Shown here one piece after another: positions 28,053 through 36,964 of a stretch of 52,131 nt of DNA (position 1 is its first letter; every line of letters begins with the position of its first letter). The translations under genes and the position numbers were made by a program. The stretch is from Candidatus Saccharimonadota bacterium. Its GTDB lineage: Bacteria > Patescibacteriota > Saccharimonadia > Saccharimonadales > UBA4665. Below the pieces are notes generated by a model that worked only from the letters and a program-made list of their open reading frames with translations, did no database searches and had not been told where the DNA came from. The stretch lies in contig JAICKY010000003.1 of NCBI GenBank assembly GCA_025927655.1, forward strand, positions 1 to 52,131, in the 5' to 3' direction.

Positions 28053-28445
28053 ATGATCCAATTAAAAACAATCCGAACAATTGTCTACCCCGCGAGTGAT
28101 CTCGAGGCGAGCATTGCGGCTTGGTCCAAAATCATGGGCAAGCCCGTGTACAAAAATAAAGATTTCGCCACCTTCGTAGGCGAAGACGGCATAGATATTC
28201 GGCTCAATCGGATAGCGTGGGCAGATCAGCCGATCACGTTTTGGGAGGTTGAAGACATAGAGGCCGCTTGCAGCGAGATGGTTGCGTCAGGTGCGGCCGC
28301 AATGCACGAATCGGAACATGGCGGCCTCGATGAAATTGCCACAGCCGCCAGCCCCGCGGCCGGGGTCGTTAACAAACCCGGCCGAAAACTAGCAATATTC
28401 AGGCTTGCCGATAGCAATTTTATCGGCTTGCTGCAAGATCTATAA
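28053..28445 (+). CDS. VOC (glyoxalase-like) domain protein
   Basis: A 130-aa single VOC protein: MIQLKTIRTIVYPASDLEAS begins the first beta-alpha-beta unit, TFVGEDGIDIRLNRI continues it, and KLAIFRLADSNFIGLLQDL closes the second. The usual His/Glu metal ligands are poorly kept, so catalysis is doubtful. The start at 28053 follows a TATAAT box by 8 nt and lies 10 nt after the reductase-like gene. A longer in-frame start inside the upstream gene is rejected. It may be read from both promoters. Confidence 0.75.
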   Translation: MIQLKTIRTIVYPASDLEASIAAWSKIMGKPVYKNKDFATFVGEDGIDIRLNRIAWADQPITFWEVEDIEAACSEMVASGAAAMHESEHGGLDEIATAASPAAGVVNKPGRKLAIFRLADSNFIGLLQDL

Positions 28446-28462
28446 CCAAGCAAGGAGAATAC

Positions 28463-28813
28463 ATGCCGGGTACAAAAGAAGTCATTGACCGTTTTGAGCA
28501 TGCGTTCCAAACCCATGACCCAAGTGATTTTGTAAACATCATTTCCGAAGATTGTGTGCTCGAAAATACCGGACCGGCTCCAGACGGGGCGCGATATGAA
28601 GGCCGCGACGCATGCGTGAAATTCTGGACGAGCGTGGCCGCTAATAAGGACATGCATTTCGACGAAGAAAATATCGATATCCTTGGCGACAGGGCTATCA
28701 TCCGTTGGCGGCTGGTTTGGGGCGATTCCAAAGCAGATTCAGTCCGCGGCGTAAATATTATGCGCGTGCACGATGGCAAAATAGTCGAAGCGCTCGGCTA
28801 CGTAAAAGCGTAG
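28463..28813 (+). CDS. SnoaL-like (NTF2-fold) protein
   Basis: A 116-aa NTF2-fold protein: an N-terminal helix VIDRFEHAFQTHDPSDFVNI, the DCVLENTGPAPDGARYEGRD block, and the closing strands VRGVNIMRVHDGKIVEALGY, typical of SnoaL-like family members. AAGGAG lies 6 nt before the ATG. It ends the HxlR-divergent operon. The 28814-29046 gap behind it holds only a possible TATACT box (29008-29013). Confidence 0.85.
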   Translation: MPGTKEVIDRFEHAFQTHDPSDFVNIISEDCVLENTGPAPDGARYEGRDACVKFWTSVAANKDMHFDEENIDILGDRAIIRWRLVWGDSKADSVRGVNIMRVHDGKIVEALGYVKA

Positions 28814-29046
28814 CAGCCTATTGTAGTTGCGGCCGCTGTATTTCGTTTACTCTGCGTAGATAAAATCAGCTCAGCAATTCAAACTTAATCCGTCCGCAAG
28901 GCTCTCTTCCAATCCTCGGGGTCCCGTCACGATATGTGGTCTTATGTTTCGGCCAAGACGTGTGATCATATAAAAGATAAGCACTAGAGCTATATTGCTT
29001 TGCAGGTTATACTGGTAGAGATTAGCTATTAGCAGGAGGTTTGCAT

Positions 29047-30300
29047 ATGGAACCAGGACAGGCGCCCAATAGTCCGTTTAACCAACAGAGTGGCGACCCT
29101 ACGCCGTTGCCTACCCCTGGGCAGTCTATAACTCCTACCCCAACCCCGTACCAAGCGGTACCTGAACAGCCCTCTACTGCTGCACCGCAACCAGCATCGC
29201 CAATGGCTCAGCAAGCTGCTCCTCAATTGTTCCCCTCTAATCCTGTTGTGGGGCAACAGCCAAACTCTGCTGTTCCTATGGTGCCCGCATCTTCTCCAAA
29301 GAAAGGGAAAAATCTAGTCATAGCGGTCGTTGTAGTTGTACTGGTGGCTGCTGGTGCGGTCGGCGTACTGTTGCTCCTGAACAAGAAGAAGCCGCAGTCA
29401 TCAACAGGAAGCACTGGCACTACGCAGAGCTATGCTAGCGGCGAAAATACTGCCCTAACCGCCTTGCAGCATGACGGCGGTTCATTGAGCGCCTCCTCGC
29501 TGGCATCTATTAACGCTACCGATCTTTTTTACTCAGTCTTCCGTAATGCTTCGGAGCAGCCTACGGTGACCACGACGACAAATTTCTATTGGACTCCCCA
29601 GGTTAATGGTACGCCGATAAAATCTTCGTCGAGTGATGCTACGCTCGTCACTCAGGCGGGCTACAATTACAAGAATGCCCAGTTTACGTTTCAGGCCAAC
29701 CTGGATGGCGACCTGGAGCGATGTGTAAATGGCGTAGAGTACGACGCATCAACGGATGGATCATTGCCGTGGACCAAAGATGAACTAAGCATAGATTGCC
29801 AAATCGCAAACACGACGGCGACCATTAATGATGGTCTTAATACGGGTGGCCTTAGTGCTGCGCAAGGCCAGAAATTTGTCGATGCAATCCGTAACATCAA
29901 GGGATTGCTAACGGTCACAAAATCCGGCCTGGTGACTGAACAAGGTGCGCCATATATCCGTCTTGATGTCTCCGTTGATGCCAAAACGGATTGCTACCCC
30001 AATAGCGTGCCCAGTGGAATCGGTTGTTTCGGGACAGCCTTTAGAGGTCTGAACCTTCCTGAGAGCTGGCCGTACGTGACACAGGCCAGTATTGCGTCCG
30101 GTGCTAAGCTCGCTTACTTTGTGAGCCCTAAGACTCAACTTCCAGCATACATGCAAGTCGCATTTACGCCCGTTACTGCTTCGGAAGGAAACTGGTCCAA
30201 CCAGCAGATTGAATATAATTTCGGGCAACTTCCCGCTATACAGGTTGCGGACGGGGATCTGAACGCGCTTGCACTCTCCTGGCCGGTCATCCAGCTGTAG
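29047..30300 (+). CDS. Membrane-anchored surface protein with Pro-rich N-terminus, 417 aa
   Basis: The first 90 residues are a Pro/Gln/Ala-rich disordered tail, then KKGKN and a transmembrane helix (about 92-112, AVVVVVLVAAGAVGVLLLL), then KKK and a Ser/Thr/Gly linker and an extracellular domain of about 280 residues. That domain has four cysteines (around ERCVNG, SIDCQI, TDCYPN, IGCFG), which could form two disulfides. I do not know the domain. AGGAGG lies 8 nt before the ATG at 29047. This layout is common for surface proteins of small Patescibacteria. Confidence 0.75.
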   Translation: MEPGQAPNSPFNQQSGDPTPLPTPGQSITPTPTPYQAVPEQPSTAAPQPASPMAQQAAPQLFPSNPVVGQQPNSAVPMVPASSPKKGKNLVIAVVVVVLVAAGAVGVLLLLNKKKPQSSTGSTGTTQSYASGENTALTALQHDGGSLSASSLASINATDLFYSVFRNASEQPTVTTTTNFYWTPQVNGTPIKSSSSDATLVTQAGYNYKNAQFTFQANLDGDLERCVNGVEYDASTDGSLPWTKDELSIDCQIANTTATINDGLNTGGLSAAQGQKFVDAIRNIKGLLTVTKSGLVTEQGAPYIRLDVSVDAKTDCYPNSVPSGIGCFGTAFRGLNLPESWPYVTQASIASGAKLAYFVSPKTQLPAYMQVAFTPVTASEGNWSNQQIEYNFGQLPAIQVADGDLNALALSWPVIQL

Positions 30301-30406
30301 CTATCTGCAATTTCCAACGAATCGATGATGCCCCCGGTTCTCACCGAAGACCTCTGCGCCAATCGGCGGAGAAAGTTTTACCCCGCGCTGGCCCGCTCCT
30401 TCTCTG

Positions 30407-31150
30407 TTATGCCGAACGGGGTTTCCGCACCCCACGATGCGCCTTCTGACCGCTGAGGACACGAGGGATAATCCCGAAAACAAGTATCAGCGCATACAGC
30501 ACGGCGAACCCGCACATGATGCTCGGAATGCCTGAAATAGTTTTAGGGCTCAGGTCGTTTACGATGCCTGTAGGCAGCACGAAGACGAGTAGTCCCAGGG
30601 CCTGCAAAATAAGCGCTTCACGAATGAGGGGCCTAGCTTCGATTGAAAAATACAGGCTCAACCCGATTCCTACAAACAACCAGAGGTAGTAGTATCCGAA
30701 ATAAAAGCCCCCCAGGCGCGGAGCGAGCTGAAAGATGGCATAGTTACCAGCGCAGACGTGGCTTTGGAAGGCAGTCTTGCTCGCGCCAAAGATGGCGGCG
30801 AAGGCAGCACCTGAAGCGTACGCAGTCCAGACGAGTGGTTTCCACCCGCGGCCTGACATGACCCGGATAAGGTGTATGCAGATCGGAGGCAGCATGGTTA
30901 TTGCCATAAAACCAATGCGAGACCATGTGCCTGCGATCCACCCAGACCTGCACACGTGGAATTCACATAGCTGAAACAGAGCCAGCAACGCCAGAGTGGC
31001 CACGGTAAGACGGGCTAGCGGTGTCATTTTGTAGCGGACTAGCGTGTAAAGCAGGAGGCTGCATTCAATAATACAAGTCGCCACCATAACGGGCGGCGAA
31101 AAACAGTAGAACGTCGTGCTTCCCTTTTTCACTGCCTTAATTTTTAGCAT
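30407..31150 (-). CDS. Seven-helix membrane protein of unknown function
   Basis: A 247-aa protein with about seven helices, starting from VMVATCIIECSLLLYTLVRY and TVATLALLALFQLCEFHVC. The arrangement resembles N-terminal membrane sensor modules found on signalling proteins, but no cytoplasmic output domain follows, just a short basic tail. The start at 31150 is chosen because a TATACT box lies just upstream; a frame from 31198 adds a basic stretch of doubtful value. It stands alone between the surface protein and the pgl operon. Confidence 0.6.
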   Translation of the reverse strand: MLKIKAVKKGSTTFYCFSPPVMVATCIIECSLLLYTLVRYKMTPLARLTVATLALLALFQLCEFHVCRSGWIAGTWSRIGFMAITMLPPICIHLIRVMSGRGWKPLVWTAYASGAAFAAIFGASKTAFQSHVCAGNYAIFQLAPRLGGFYFGYYYLWLFVGIGLSLYFSIEARPLIREALILQALGLLVFVLPTGIVNDLSPKTISGIPSIMCGFAVLYALILVFGIIPRVLSGQKAHRGVRKPRSA

Positions 31151-31362
31151 AACTAGTATAGTTTTACCAGGGCGACGCCGCTGGAAGCTAACGCACATTT
31201 TCTAACCCCGGCAATGGTGTAAAAATGATATATTATCGTTTCCGGGGACGGGTCATTTTGGGGTGCCTGCTCAAAATAGAACCTGGACCACCGCACGACA
31301 GCCAACGTATAAAGCTGCCGTTGCGTGCTGGATTCAGTTCCCTAGGCTGCTATACTGACTTT

Positions 31363-32034
31363 ATGAAGTTCTTGAGGGAGGATTCGGGGAAAGCAGTACG
31401 CGCCATTGCGGCGCGGATTTGTGATGGCTTGCACGCTGGCAAACGCGTGTTGTGGCTGACTAGCGGTGGTAGCAACGTTGCGCTGGAGGTAGAAGTCATG
31501 GGACTGGTGCGTCAGCACGCCGAGGATAAACTGGCGGGCCTGGCTATACTGCCTATGGACGAGCGCTATGGCAAACAGGGGCACGAAGACAGCAATACAC
31601 AGCAACTGCGCGAAGCTGGTTTTGACCCAGGCAGCGCGACCTGGGTGGATGTACTGGCACACAGTCTGCCGTTCGGCCAGACGGTTGGCTTTTATAACGA
31701 TGTCGCTTCCACTGCCCTCGCCAGCGCGGGTGTTATTGTGGGCCAGTTTGGACTCGGTCCGGACGCGCATGTGGCAGGAATTCTGCCCGGTTCACCTGCC
31801 GCCGATGCCGACGAGGCAACCGTAGCTGGTTACGAATGGACCGACTATACTCGATTGACATTGACGCCTCTGGCGCTCAAACGGGTCAATTACGCGTACG
31901 TACCTGCATACGGGGATGCTAAAAAAGAGGCGTTGGAGCGTTTACGCAAGAACGCCGAGCCGCTTGCCAAATTGCCCGCCAAATTGCTGTACGAAATTCC
32001 GGAAGTTTATGTATATAATGATGATATAAGGTAA
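31363..32034 (+). CDS. pgl: 6-phosphogluconolactonase
   Basis: A 223-aa protein of the 6-phosphogluconolactonase/NagB fold. LWLTSGGSNVAL matches the phosphate loop, ILPMDERY the conserved D-E-R, and QFGLGPDAHVAGILPGS the G-x-G-x-D-x-H signature holding the catalytic His. It hydrolyses 6-phosphogluconolactone in the oxidative pentose-phosphate pathway. A TATACT box 6 nt before the ATG predicts a leaderless message. It heads the pgl-gnd-zwf operon, whose genes encode consecutive steps. Confidence 0.9.
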   Translation: MKFLREDSGKAVRAIAARICDGLHAGKRVLWLTSGGSNVALEVEVMGLVRQHAEDKLAGLAILPMDERYGKQGHEDSNTQQLREAGFDPGSATWVDVLAHSLPFGQTVGFYNDVASTALASAGVIVGQFGLGPDAHVAGILPGSPAADADEATVAGYEWTDYTRLTLTPLALKRVNYAYVPAYGDAKKEALERLRKNAEPLAKLPAKLLYEIPEVYVYNDDIR

Positions 32035-32044
32035 GGGGTAACAG

Positions 32045-33016
32045 ATGAAAATAGCTATTCAGGGCTTAGGCCGTATGGGCATGCAAATTGCACGGAAACT
32101 GGCCGAAAGCGGCGAGCACACTGTCATTGCACACAACCGTAGTCACGAACCAATCGACGAAGCTGCTACGTATGGCGCCGTTAAGGCATACGAAAAGGCA
32201 GACGTTATCCGTGAGTTTGGCGGCGACCAGGTGATTATATGGATCATGCTGCCCGACACCATAGTAGATGAGCAGGTCGATGAGTGGCTGACGCTGATCC
32301 CACAGGGGTCTATTCTGATTGACGGCGGTAATTCTAACTTTACCATGACCCAAAAACTGAGCGAAAAGGTCACCGCGGCCGGCATGCATTTGATCGATGT
32401 AGGCGTATCCGGTGGTGTTTGGGGCTACCAAAACGGCTTTTGTATGATGGCCGGCGGTGGGGCTGAGGGTACGTTCGGCATCGTTGAACCGGCTATGAAG
32501 ACGCTGGCTCTGCCAGAGGGCGCGTATCATCACTTCGGGGAGAGCGGCAGCGGTCACTGTGTAAAAATGACCCACAATGCTATCGAATATGGCATGATGC
32601 AGGCTTTGGCCGAGGGCTATCATTTCCTGAAGGAAGGTCCCTACAAAAACCTTGATCTAGCCGCGGCCGGTGAAGTCTGGCAGCACCACAGTGTCATCAC
32701 TAGCTGGCTAAATGAACTGTGCCGTGATTCGCTCCGCGAAAGTCCCGAGCTCGAAGGCATCGATGGGTATGTTGCCGAGAACGGCGAAGCCCGTTACACG
32801 CTTGAAGCTGCCAAAGAGCTTGGCATCGCCATGCCGGTGGTCCAGGCGTCATTAGACGTGCGAATTGCCTCCCAACAGGGAGAAGTTAGTTTTGCTACGA
32901 AACTGCTCGCGGCCATGCGTAACAAGTTTGGCGGCCATGCCCTGAATGGCGAAGGCGCTGAACCGGGTGTACGAGAACAAATAGCTCACGAAAAATCGGG
33001 AAACGAACAGGAGTGA
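32045..33016 (+). CDS. gnd: 6-phosphogluconate dehydrogenase, decarboxylating (short GndA/YqeC type)
   Basis: A 323-aa dehydrogenase that makes ribulose 5-phosphate. The Rossmann start is IQGLGRMGMQIARKLAESG; the family signature appears as LIDVGVSGGVWGYQNGFCMM, and the substrate-binding KMTHNAIEYGMMQALAEG holds the catalytic Lys. It is the short form without the extended C-terminal tail. AAGGGG lies 7 nt before the ATG. It overlaps zwf by 4 nt. Confidence 0.95.
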   Translation: MKIAIQGLGRMGMQIARKLAESGEHTVIAHNRSHEPIDEAATYGAVKAYEKADVIREFGGDQVIIWIMLPDTIVDEQVDEWLTLIPQGSILIDGGNSNFTMTQKLSEKVTAAGMHLIDVGVSGGVWGYQNGFCMMAGGGAEGTFGIVEPAMKTLALPEGAYHHFGESGSGHCVKMTHNAIEYGMMQALAEGYHFLKEGPYKNLDLAAAGEVWQHHSVITSWLNELCRDSLRESPELEGIDGYVAENGEARYTLEAAKELGIAMPVVQASLDVRIASQQGEVSFATKLLAAMRNKFGGHALNGEGAEPGVREQIAHEKSGNEQE

Positions 33017-34425
33017 ATTACGAACGTTTAAAACAGCCGTTAGTGCTGGTGATTTTTGGTATTACCGGCGATTTGGCACAGCGGAAGCTGTTACCGGCGC
33101 TCTATCAGCTGGCCAAGGCAGATGAACTGCCGGAACAACTGCGCATTGTCGGTGTGAGCCGCCGCGACGTTACTAAAGCGGCTGTGTTTTCGCAGCTGCA
33201 AGCGTTTGTAAACGAACCGGACTATGACGTGGCAGTGGAACAGCGGCTCAAAGACCACACCGAAATGCGCCAGATGGACCTGCTGGACAAAGGCGCGTAC
33301 GACGCGTTGCTACAGCATTTACAGGAAATCGAAGCCGGCATCGGTGAGGATGGCTGCCGATTGTATTACCTTTCTATTCCCTCTCAGGCATTTACGCCTA
33401 TCATCCGGTTGCTGGGCGAAACCGGCCACAATGCACCACTTGCCGGTGGCAAAGACGCACCGCGGTTACTCATAGAAAAACCGTTCGGTTACGATTTGGC
33501 TTCAGCCAGGGAGCTCATTGCGGTGCTGGGTGAGCATTTTGGTGAAGGCCAAGTGTACCGTATAGATCACTATGTAGCCAAAGAAACGGTCCAGAACATA
33601 TTGACCTTCCGCTTCCACAATCCGTTGTTCGAGAGCATTTGGAATAACCGGCATATCGACCACATTTCCATCATGGCCCACGAAAAGATCGACATCGAGG
33701 GCCGGGCAAACTTTTACGAGCAGACCGGCGCTTTGCGCGATTTCATCCAGAGCCACATGTTGCAATTGCTTGCCATAACGACCATGTCACGGCCCCCGCA
33801 GCTGGAAAGCGATGAAATCCATACCGAGAAAATCAAGCTGCTCGAGGCAGTGCAGCCAATTGCCCCAAACCAGGTCAGCCAACAGACCATTCGCGGCCAG
33901 TACGAGGGCTACCGCGACGAAGTCAGCAATCCGGATTCGCTCACGGAGACCTTTGCACGCATGCAACTATGGATCGACAACGAAGACTGGACCGGCGTGC
34001 CGATTGTGCTTGAGACCGGAAAGGCGCTTAACGAAAAGTTGACCGAGATTAGCGTTTGTTTCCGTCAGCCCGACGATTCTGTTACTGAACAAAACAAACT
34101 GGTGTTCCGCATACAACCCCAGGAAGGTATTACGCTGCGTTTGCAAACTAAGCGGCCGGGTATCCAGAATGTTACAGGCAGTGCCGACATGGATTTTGAT
34201 TATGCTAAATCGTTCAACCAACGGCCGGCAGAAGCATACGAACGTGTTATCGTGGATGCAATTCGCGGCGACCAAACGCTGTTTGCAACCTCTGCCGAGG
34301 TGATCCGGTCATGGGAGATTGTCGAGAATGTACTGGAGCAATGGTCTCATAGCCAAGCGGGATTGCAGGTATACGCCAAGGGGTCTGAGGGTCCTGTGGA
34401 AACCGAACAATACAAAGCGCAGTAA
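33013..34425 (+). CDS. zwf: Glucose-6-phosphate dehydrogenase
   Basis: A 470-aa enzyme that oxidises glucose 6-phosphate and feeds lactone to pgl. The N-terminal LVIFGITGDLAQRKLLPALY binds the cofactor, and RIDHYVAKETVQNIL is the active-site signature with the catalytic His. The GTG start sits in the gnd stop region (GTGA), giving a 4-nt overlap. Gene order pgl-gnd-zwf puts all oxidative steps in one transcript and would supply NADPH and pentose. Confidence 0.96.
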   Translation: MNYERLKQPLVLVIFGITGDLAQRKLLPALYQLAKADELPEQLRIVGVSRRDVTKAAVFSQLQAFVNEPDYDVAVEQRLKDHTEMRQMDLLDKGAYDALLQHLQEIEAGIGEDGCRLYYLSIPSQAFTPIIRLLGETGHNAPLAGGKDAPRLLIEKPFGYDLASARELIAVLGEHFGEGQVYRIDHYVAKETVQNILTFRFHNPLFESIWNNRHIDHISIMAHEKIDIEGRANFYEQTGALRDFIQSHMLQLLAITTMSRPPQLESDEIHTEKIKLLEAVQPIAPNQVSQQTIRGQYEGYRDEVSNPDSLTETFARMQLWIDNEDWTGVPIVLETGKALNEKLTEISVCFRQPDDSVTEQNKLVFRIQPQEGITLRLQTKRPGIQNVTGSADMDFDYAKSFNQRPAEAYERVIVDAIRGDQTLFATSAEVIRSWEIVENVLEQWSHSQAGLQVYAKGSEGPVETEQYKAQ

Positions 34426-34507
34426 TACGGTTGTGCTTAGTACGGTTTTTACTTATACTTAATTATGGAAGATCGACAGCCTACAACTTAAAAAACAACA
34501 GAGGGTG

Positions 34508-35713
34508 ATGAAGATACTGATGCTTGGGTGGGAACTCCCACCTCATAATAGCGGGGGTCTGGGGACGGCGTGTCTCCAGCTCTGTAAGGCCCTCTCAAAA
34601 CGAAATGTCGATATCGAATTTATTCTGCCGTACGAGGCAGATCACGGCATCGATTTTATGGCCATAACCGCAGCGACACCCCAAGGGGTCGCTAGCGTTA
34701 TCCGCTCTGGTATTGCCTACGACAGTTACAAATACATCAAAGAAGACGGCAGTGTTGAGTGGCTTGGCATTTATGATCAACAGGAGCTGTATGAAAAATC
34801 TGTCGAACAGCTTATAGATGGCAGAGAATTTGACATTGTCCATGCACATGATTGGCTAACGGCTCGCGCGGCCATGCGCGTAAAAGAAAAGCGCGGTTGT
34901 CCGCTTATACTGCACCTGCATTCTATAGAATCAGACCGGGCCGGCGGCCAGGGTGGAAACCCGCTGGTGCGCGAGATCGAAGAGCTGGCTGTATACATGG
35001 CAGACCGCGTGATAGCTGTCAGCCAACACACCAAAAACTGCATTGTTCGCGATTACGGCATCCCTGCGGACAAGGTCGATGTTGTCCATAACAGCATCGA
35101 AGTCAGCGACATCGTACCGCTTGATACCGACAATACCTATCGGTACTTGAGCGCCATGCGCGCGCATGGGCATCGCGTGGTGGTAAGTGTCGGCCGTTTA
35201 ACCGTGCAGAAGGGCTTGCCGCAACTCCTCAAGGCGGCTAAAGAAGTTATATACCGCGCGCCCAAGACGCTGTTTCTTATCGTTGGCAGCGGCGAACAGT
35301 ATTATGAACTGATTACACTGGCTGCCGATCTAGGCATTGGCGCCAACATCCTCTTTACTGATTTCCAACGTGGCAAGCGTTTGCGCGATGCATTCGCTGC
35401 CGGTGATTTGTTTGTGTTGCCATCCGTGTCTGAGCCGTTCGGGTTAACGCCTCTGGAGGCTATATCGTATGGCACTCCGTCCCTCGTTACTAAGCAGTCC
35501 GGAGTGAGCGAAGTGTTCCGTAACTGCCTGAAGGTTGATTATTGGGATGTCAATGAAATGGCCAATCAGATAACGGCAGCGGTACAAAACACTCCCCTAC
35601 GCGATACATTGCGTGAAAACGCCCAGGTCGAGTATCAACAAATGTCTTGGGACAATGCCAGCGATAAAATAGTAGGCTTTTATAACCAGCACATGGCCGG
35701 AGCAACCGCATGA
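34508..35713 (+). CDS. Glycosyltransferase family 4/5-like enzyme, glycogen-synthase type
   Basis: A 401-aa GT-B glycosyltransferase. It begins MKILMLGWELPPHNSGGLGT, the K/R-x-GG-L-like loop typical of glycogen/starch synthases; the C-terminal domain has SVGRLTVQKGLPQLLKAA and the acidic motif SVSEPFGLTPLEAISYG with the E-x7-E pair. It likely transfers glucose from a nucleotide sugar to an alpha-glucan. AGAGGG precedes the start; a GTG one codon earlier is an alternative. It overlaps the GH57 gene by 4 nt, so glucan synthesis and remodelling appear coupled. Confidence 0.85.
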   Translation: MKILMLGWELPPHNSGGLGTACLQLCKALSKRNVDIEFILPYEADHGIDFMAITAATPQGVASVIRSGIAYDSYKYIKEDGSVEWLGIYDQQELYEKSVEQLIDGREFDIVHAHDWLTARAAMRVKEKRGCPLILHLHSIESDRAGGQGGNPLVREIEELAVYMADRVIAVSQHTKNCIVRDYGIPADKVDVVHNSIEVSDIVPLDTDNTYRYLSAMRAHGHRVVVSVGRLTVQKGLPQLLKAAKEVIYRAPKTLFLIVGSGEQYYELITLAADLGIGANILFTDFQRGKRLRDAFAAGDLFVLPSVSEPFGLTPLEAISYGTPSLVTKQSGVSEVFRNCLKVDYWDVNEMANQITAAVQNTPLRDTLRENAQVEYQQMSWDNASDKIVGFYNQHMAGATA

Positions 35714-36921
35714 ACAAAAAAGCCATAGTACTCTATTTGCATGTACACCAGCCCTTCCGCGTGCGGCACTACACGGTGTTTGATAGCGGTGTAAACCACG
35801 ATTATTTTGATGCGCCGTACGAAGACGACACCAGCAACGAGCGCATTGCGCACAAAGTGGCAGAGAAATCATATCTGCCGACGAATGGCCGCTTGCTGCA
35901 GTTGTTGCGCGATAATCCGCAGTTTAAACTCAGTTTGTCTATCACCGGCACTGTTATCGAACAGCTCCAAAAGTGGGCGCCCGCTGCCCTGCAATCATTC
36001 CAGGAACTGACCGCTACGGGACGGGTAGAGATTGTAGCCGAAACCTATCACCACAGTCTTGCCTTTTTCTATTCCCGCGCCGAGTTTGAGCGCCAGGTAC
36101 AAATGCACGCCGACAAAGTCAAGGAAGTGTTCGGACAGGAACCGAAAGTCTTCCGCAATACCGAACTTTGCTACAACAATGATGTCGCCTATTGGGCTGA
36201 TAAAGCCGGCTACAAAGCAATACTAGCCGAAGGCTGGGACCCGGTATTGGGTTGGCGCAGTCCTAACTTCGTGTATCGGCCCGCTTACACCGAAAACATC
36301 CGGTTGCTCATGAAAAACTACAAACTCAGCGACGACATCGCCTTCCGTTTTGGCGACCGTGCATGGAGCGAATGGCCATTGACCGCCGATAAGTTTGCCC
36401 ACTGGCTGGGTGCGAATCAAAATGCCACCAACTTTGATTTGTTTATGGACTACGAAACATTCGGAGAGCACCAGTGGGAATCGACCGGTATCTTTGATTT
36501 CCTGAGCCACTTGCCAAAAGAATGGCTCAAAAACGAGCACCACACGTTCATGACGGTTAGCGAGGCAGCTGATGCGTTCGAACCGGTAGATTTTGTAGAC
36601 GCACCGAACACCATAACCTGGGCTGATACCGAACGCGACCTTTCGGCTTGGCTCGGCAACAGCATGCAGACTGGCTCCATCCAGGCTCTGTATAGCCTCG
36701 AAGACCGCGTAATAAATACAGGAGACCTCAGTCTAATCGAAGATTGGCGCCGGCTTACTACTAGCGACCATTTCTATTACATGTGCACCAAATACTTCAA
36801 TGATGGCGACATTCACGCGTACTTCAGCCCCTACAAAACACCGTACGAGGCGTACATGAACTTCATGAATGCTTATCACGACCTAAAATTCCGTCTCGCC
36901 GAGAAAGGCGTAGAGGTTTAG
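35710..36921 (+). CDS. GH57 family alpha-amylase/glucanotransferase
   Basis: A 403-aa GH57 protein with conserved YLHVHQPFRVRHY at the N-terminus, the nucleophile Glu in VFRNTELCYNNDVAYW and the acid/base Asp in FMDYETFGEHQWES. GH57 enzymes hydrolyse or transfer alpha-1,4-glucan chains, or form branches. It lacks a signal peptide, so it acts on an internal glucan. Position directly behind the synthase-like gene points to storage-polysaccharide metabolism. Confidence 0.93.
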   Translation: MNKKAIVLYLHVHQPFRVRHYTVFDSGVNHDYFDAPYEDDTSNERIAHKVAEKSYLPTNGRLLQLLRDNPQFKLSLSITGTVIEQLQKWAPAALQSFQELTATGRVEIVAETYHHSLAFFYSRAEFERQVQMHADKVKEVFGQEPKVFRNTELCYNNDVAYWADKAGYKAILAEGWDPVLGWRSPNFVYRPAYTENIRLLMKNYKLSDDIAFRFGDRAWSEWPLTADKFAHWLGANQNATNFDLFMDYETFGEHQWESTGIFDFLSHLPKEWLKNEHHTFMTVSEAADAFEPVDFVDAPNTITWADTERDLSAWLGNSMQTGSIQALYSLEDRVINTGDLSLIEDWRRLTTSDHFYYMCTKYFNDGDIHAYFSPYKTPYEAYMNFMNAYHDLKFRLAEKGVEV

Positions 36922-36964
36922 TTATGGTGCAACGGGTGGGAACGAAACAGAGGGGTTTTTAGCT

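Noticed and set aside
33475-33500. GAAAAACCGTTCGGTTA resembles the second hairpin of element I
   Set aside because: It lies inside zwf, encodes the conserved EKPFGYDLAS segment, and lacks the flanking parts of the element.
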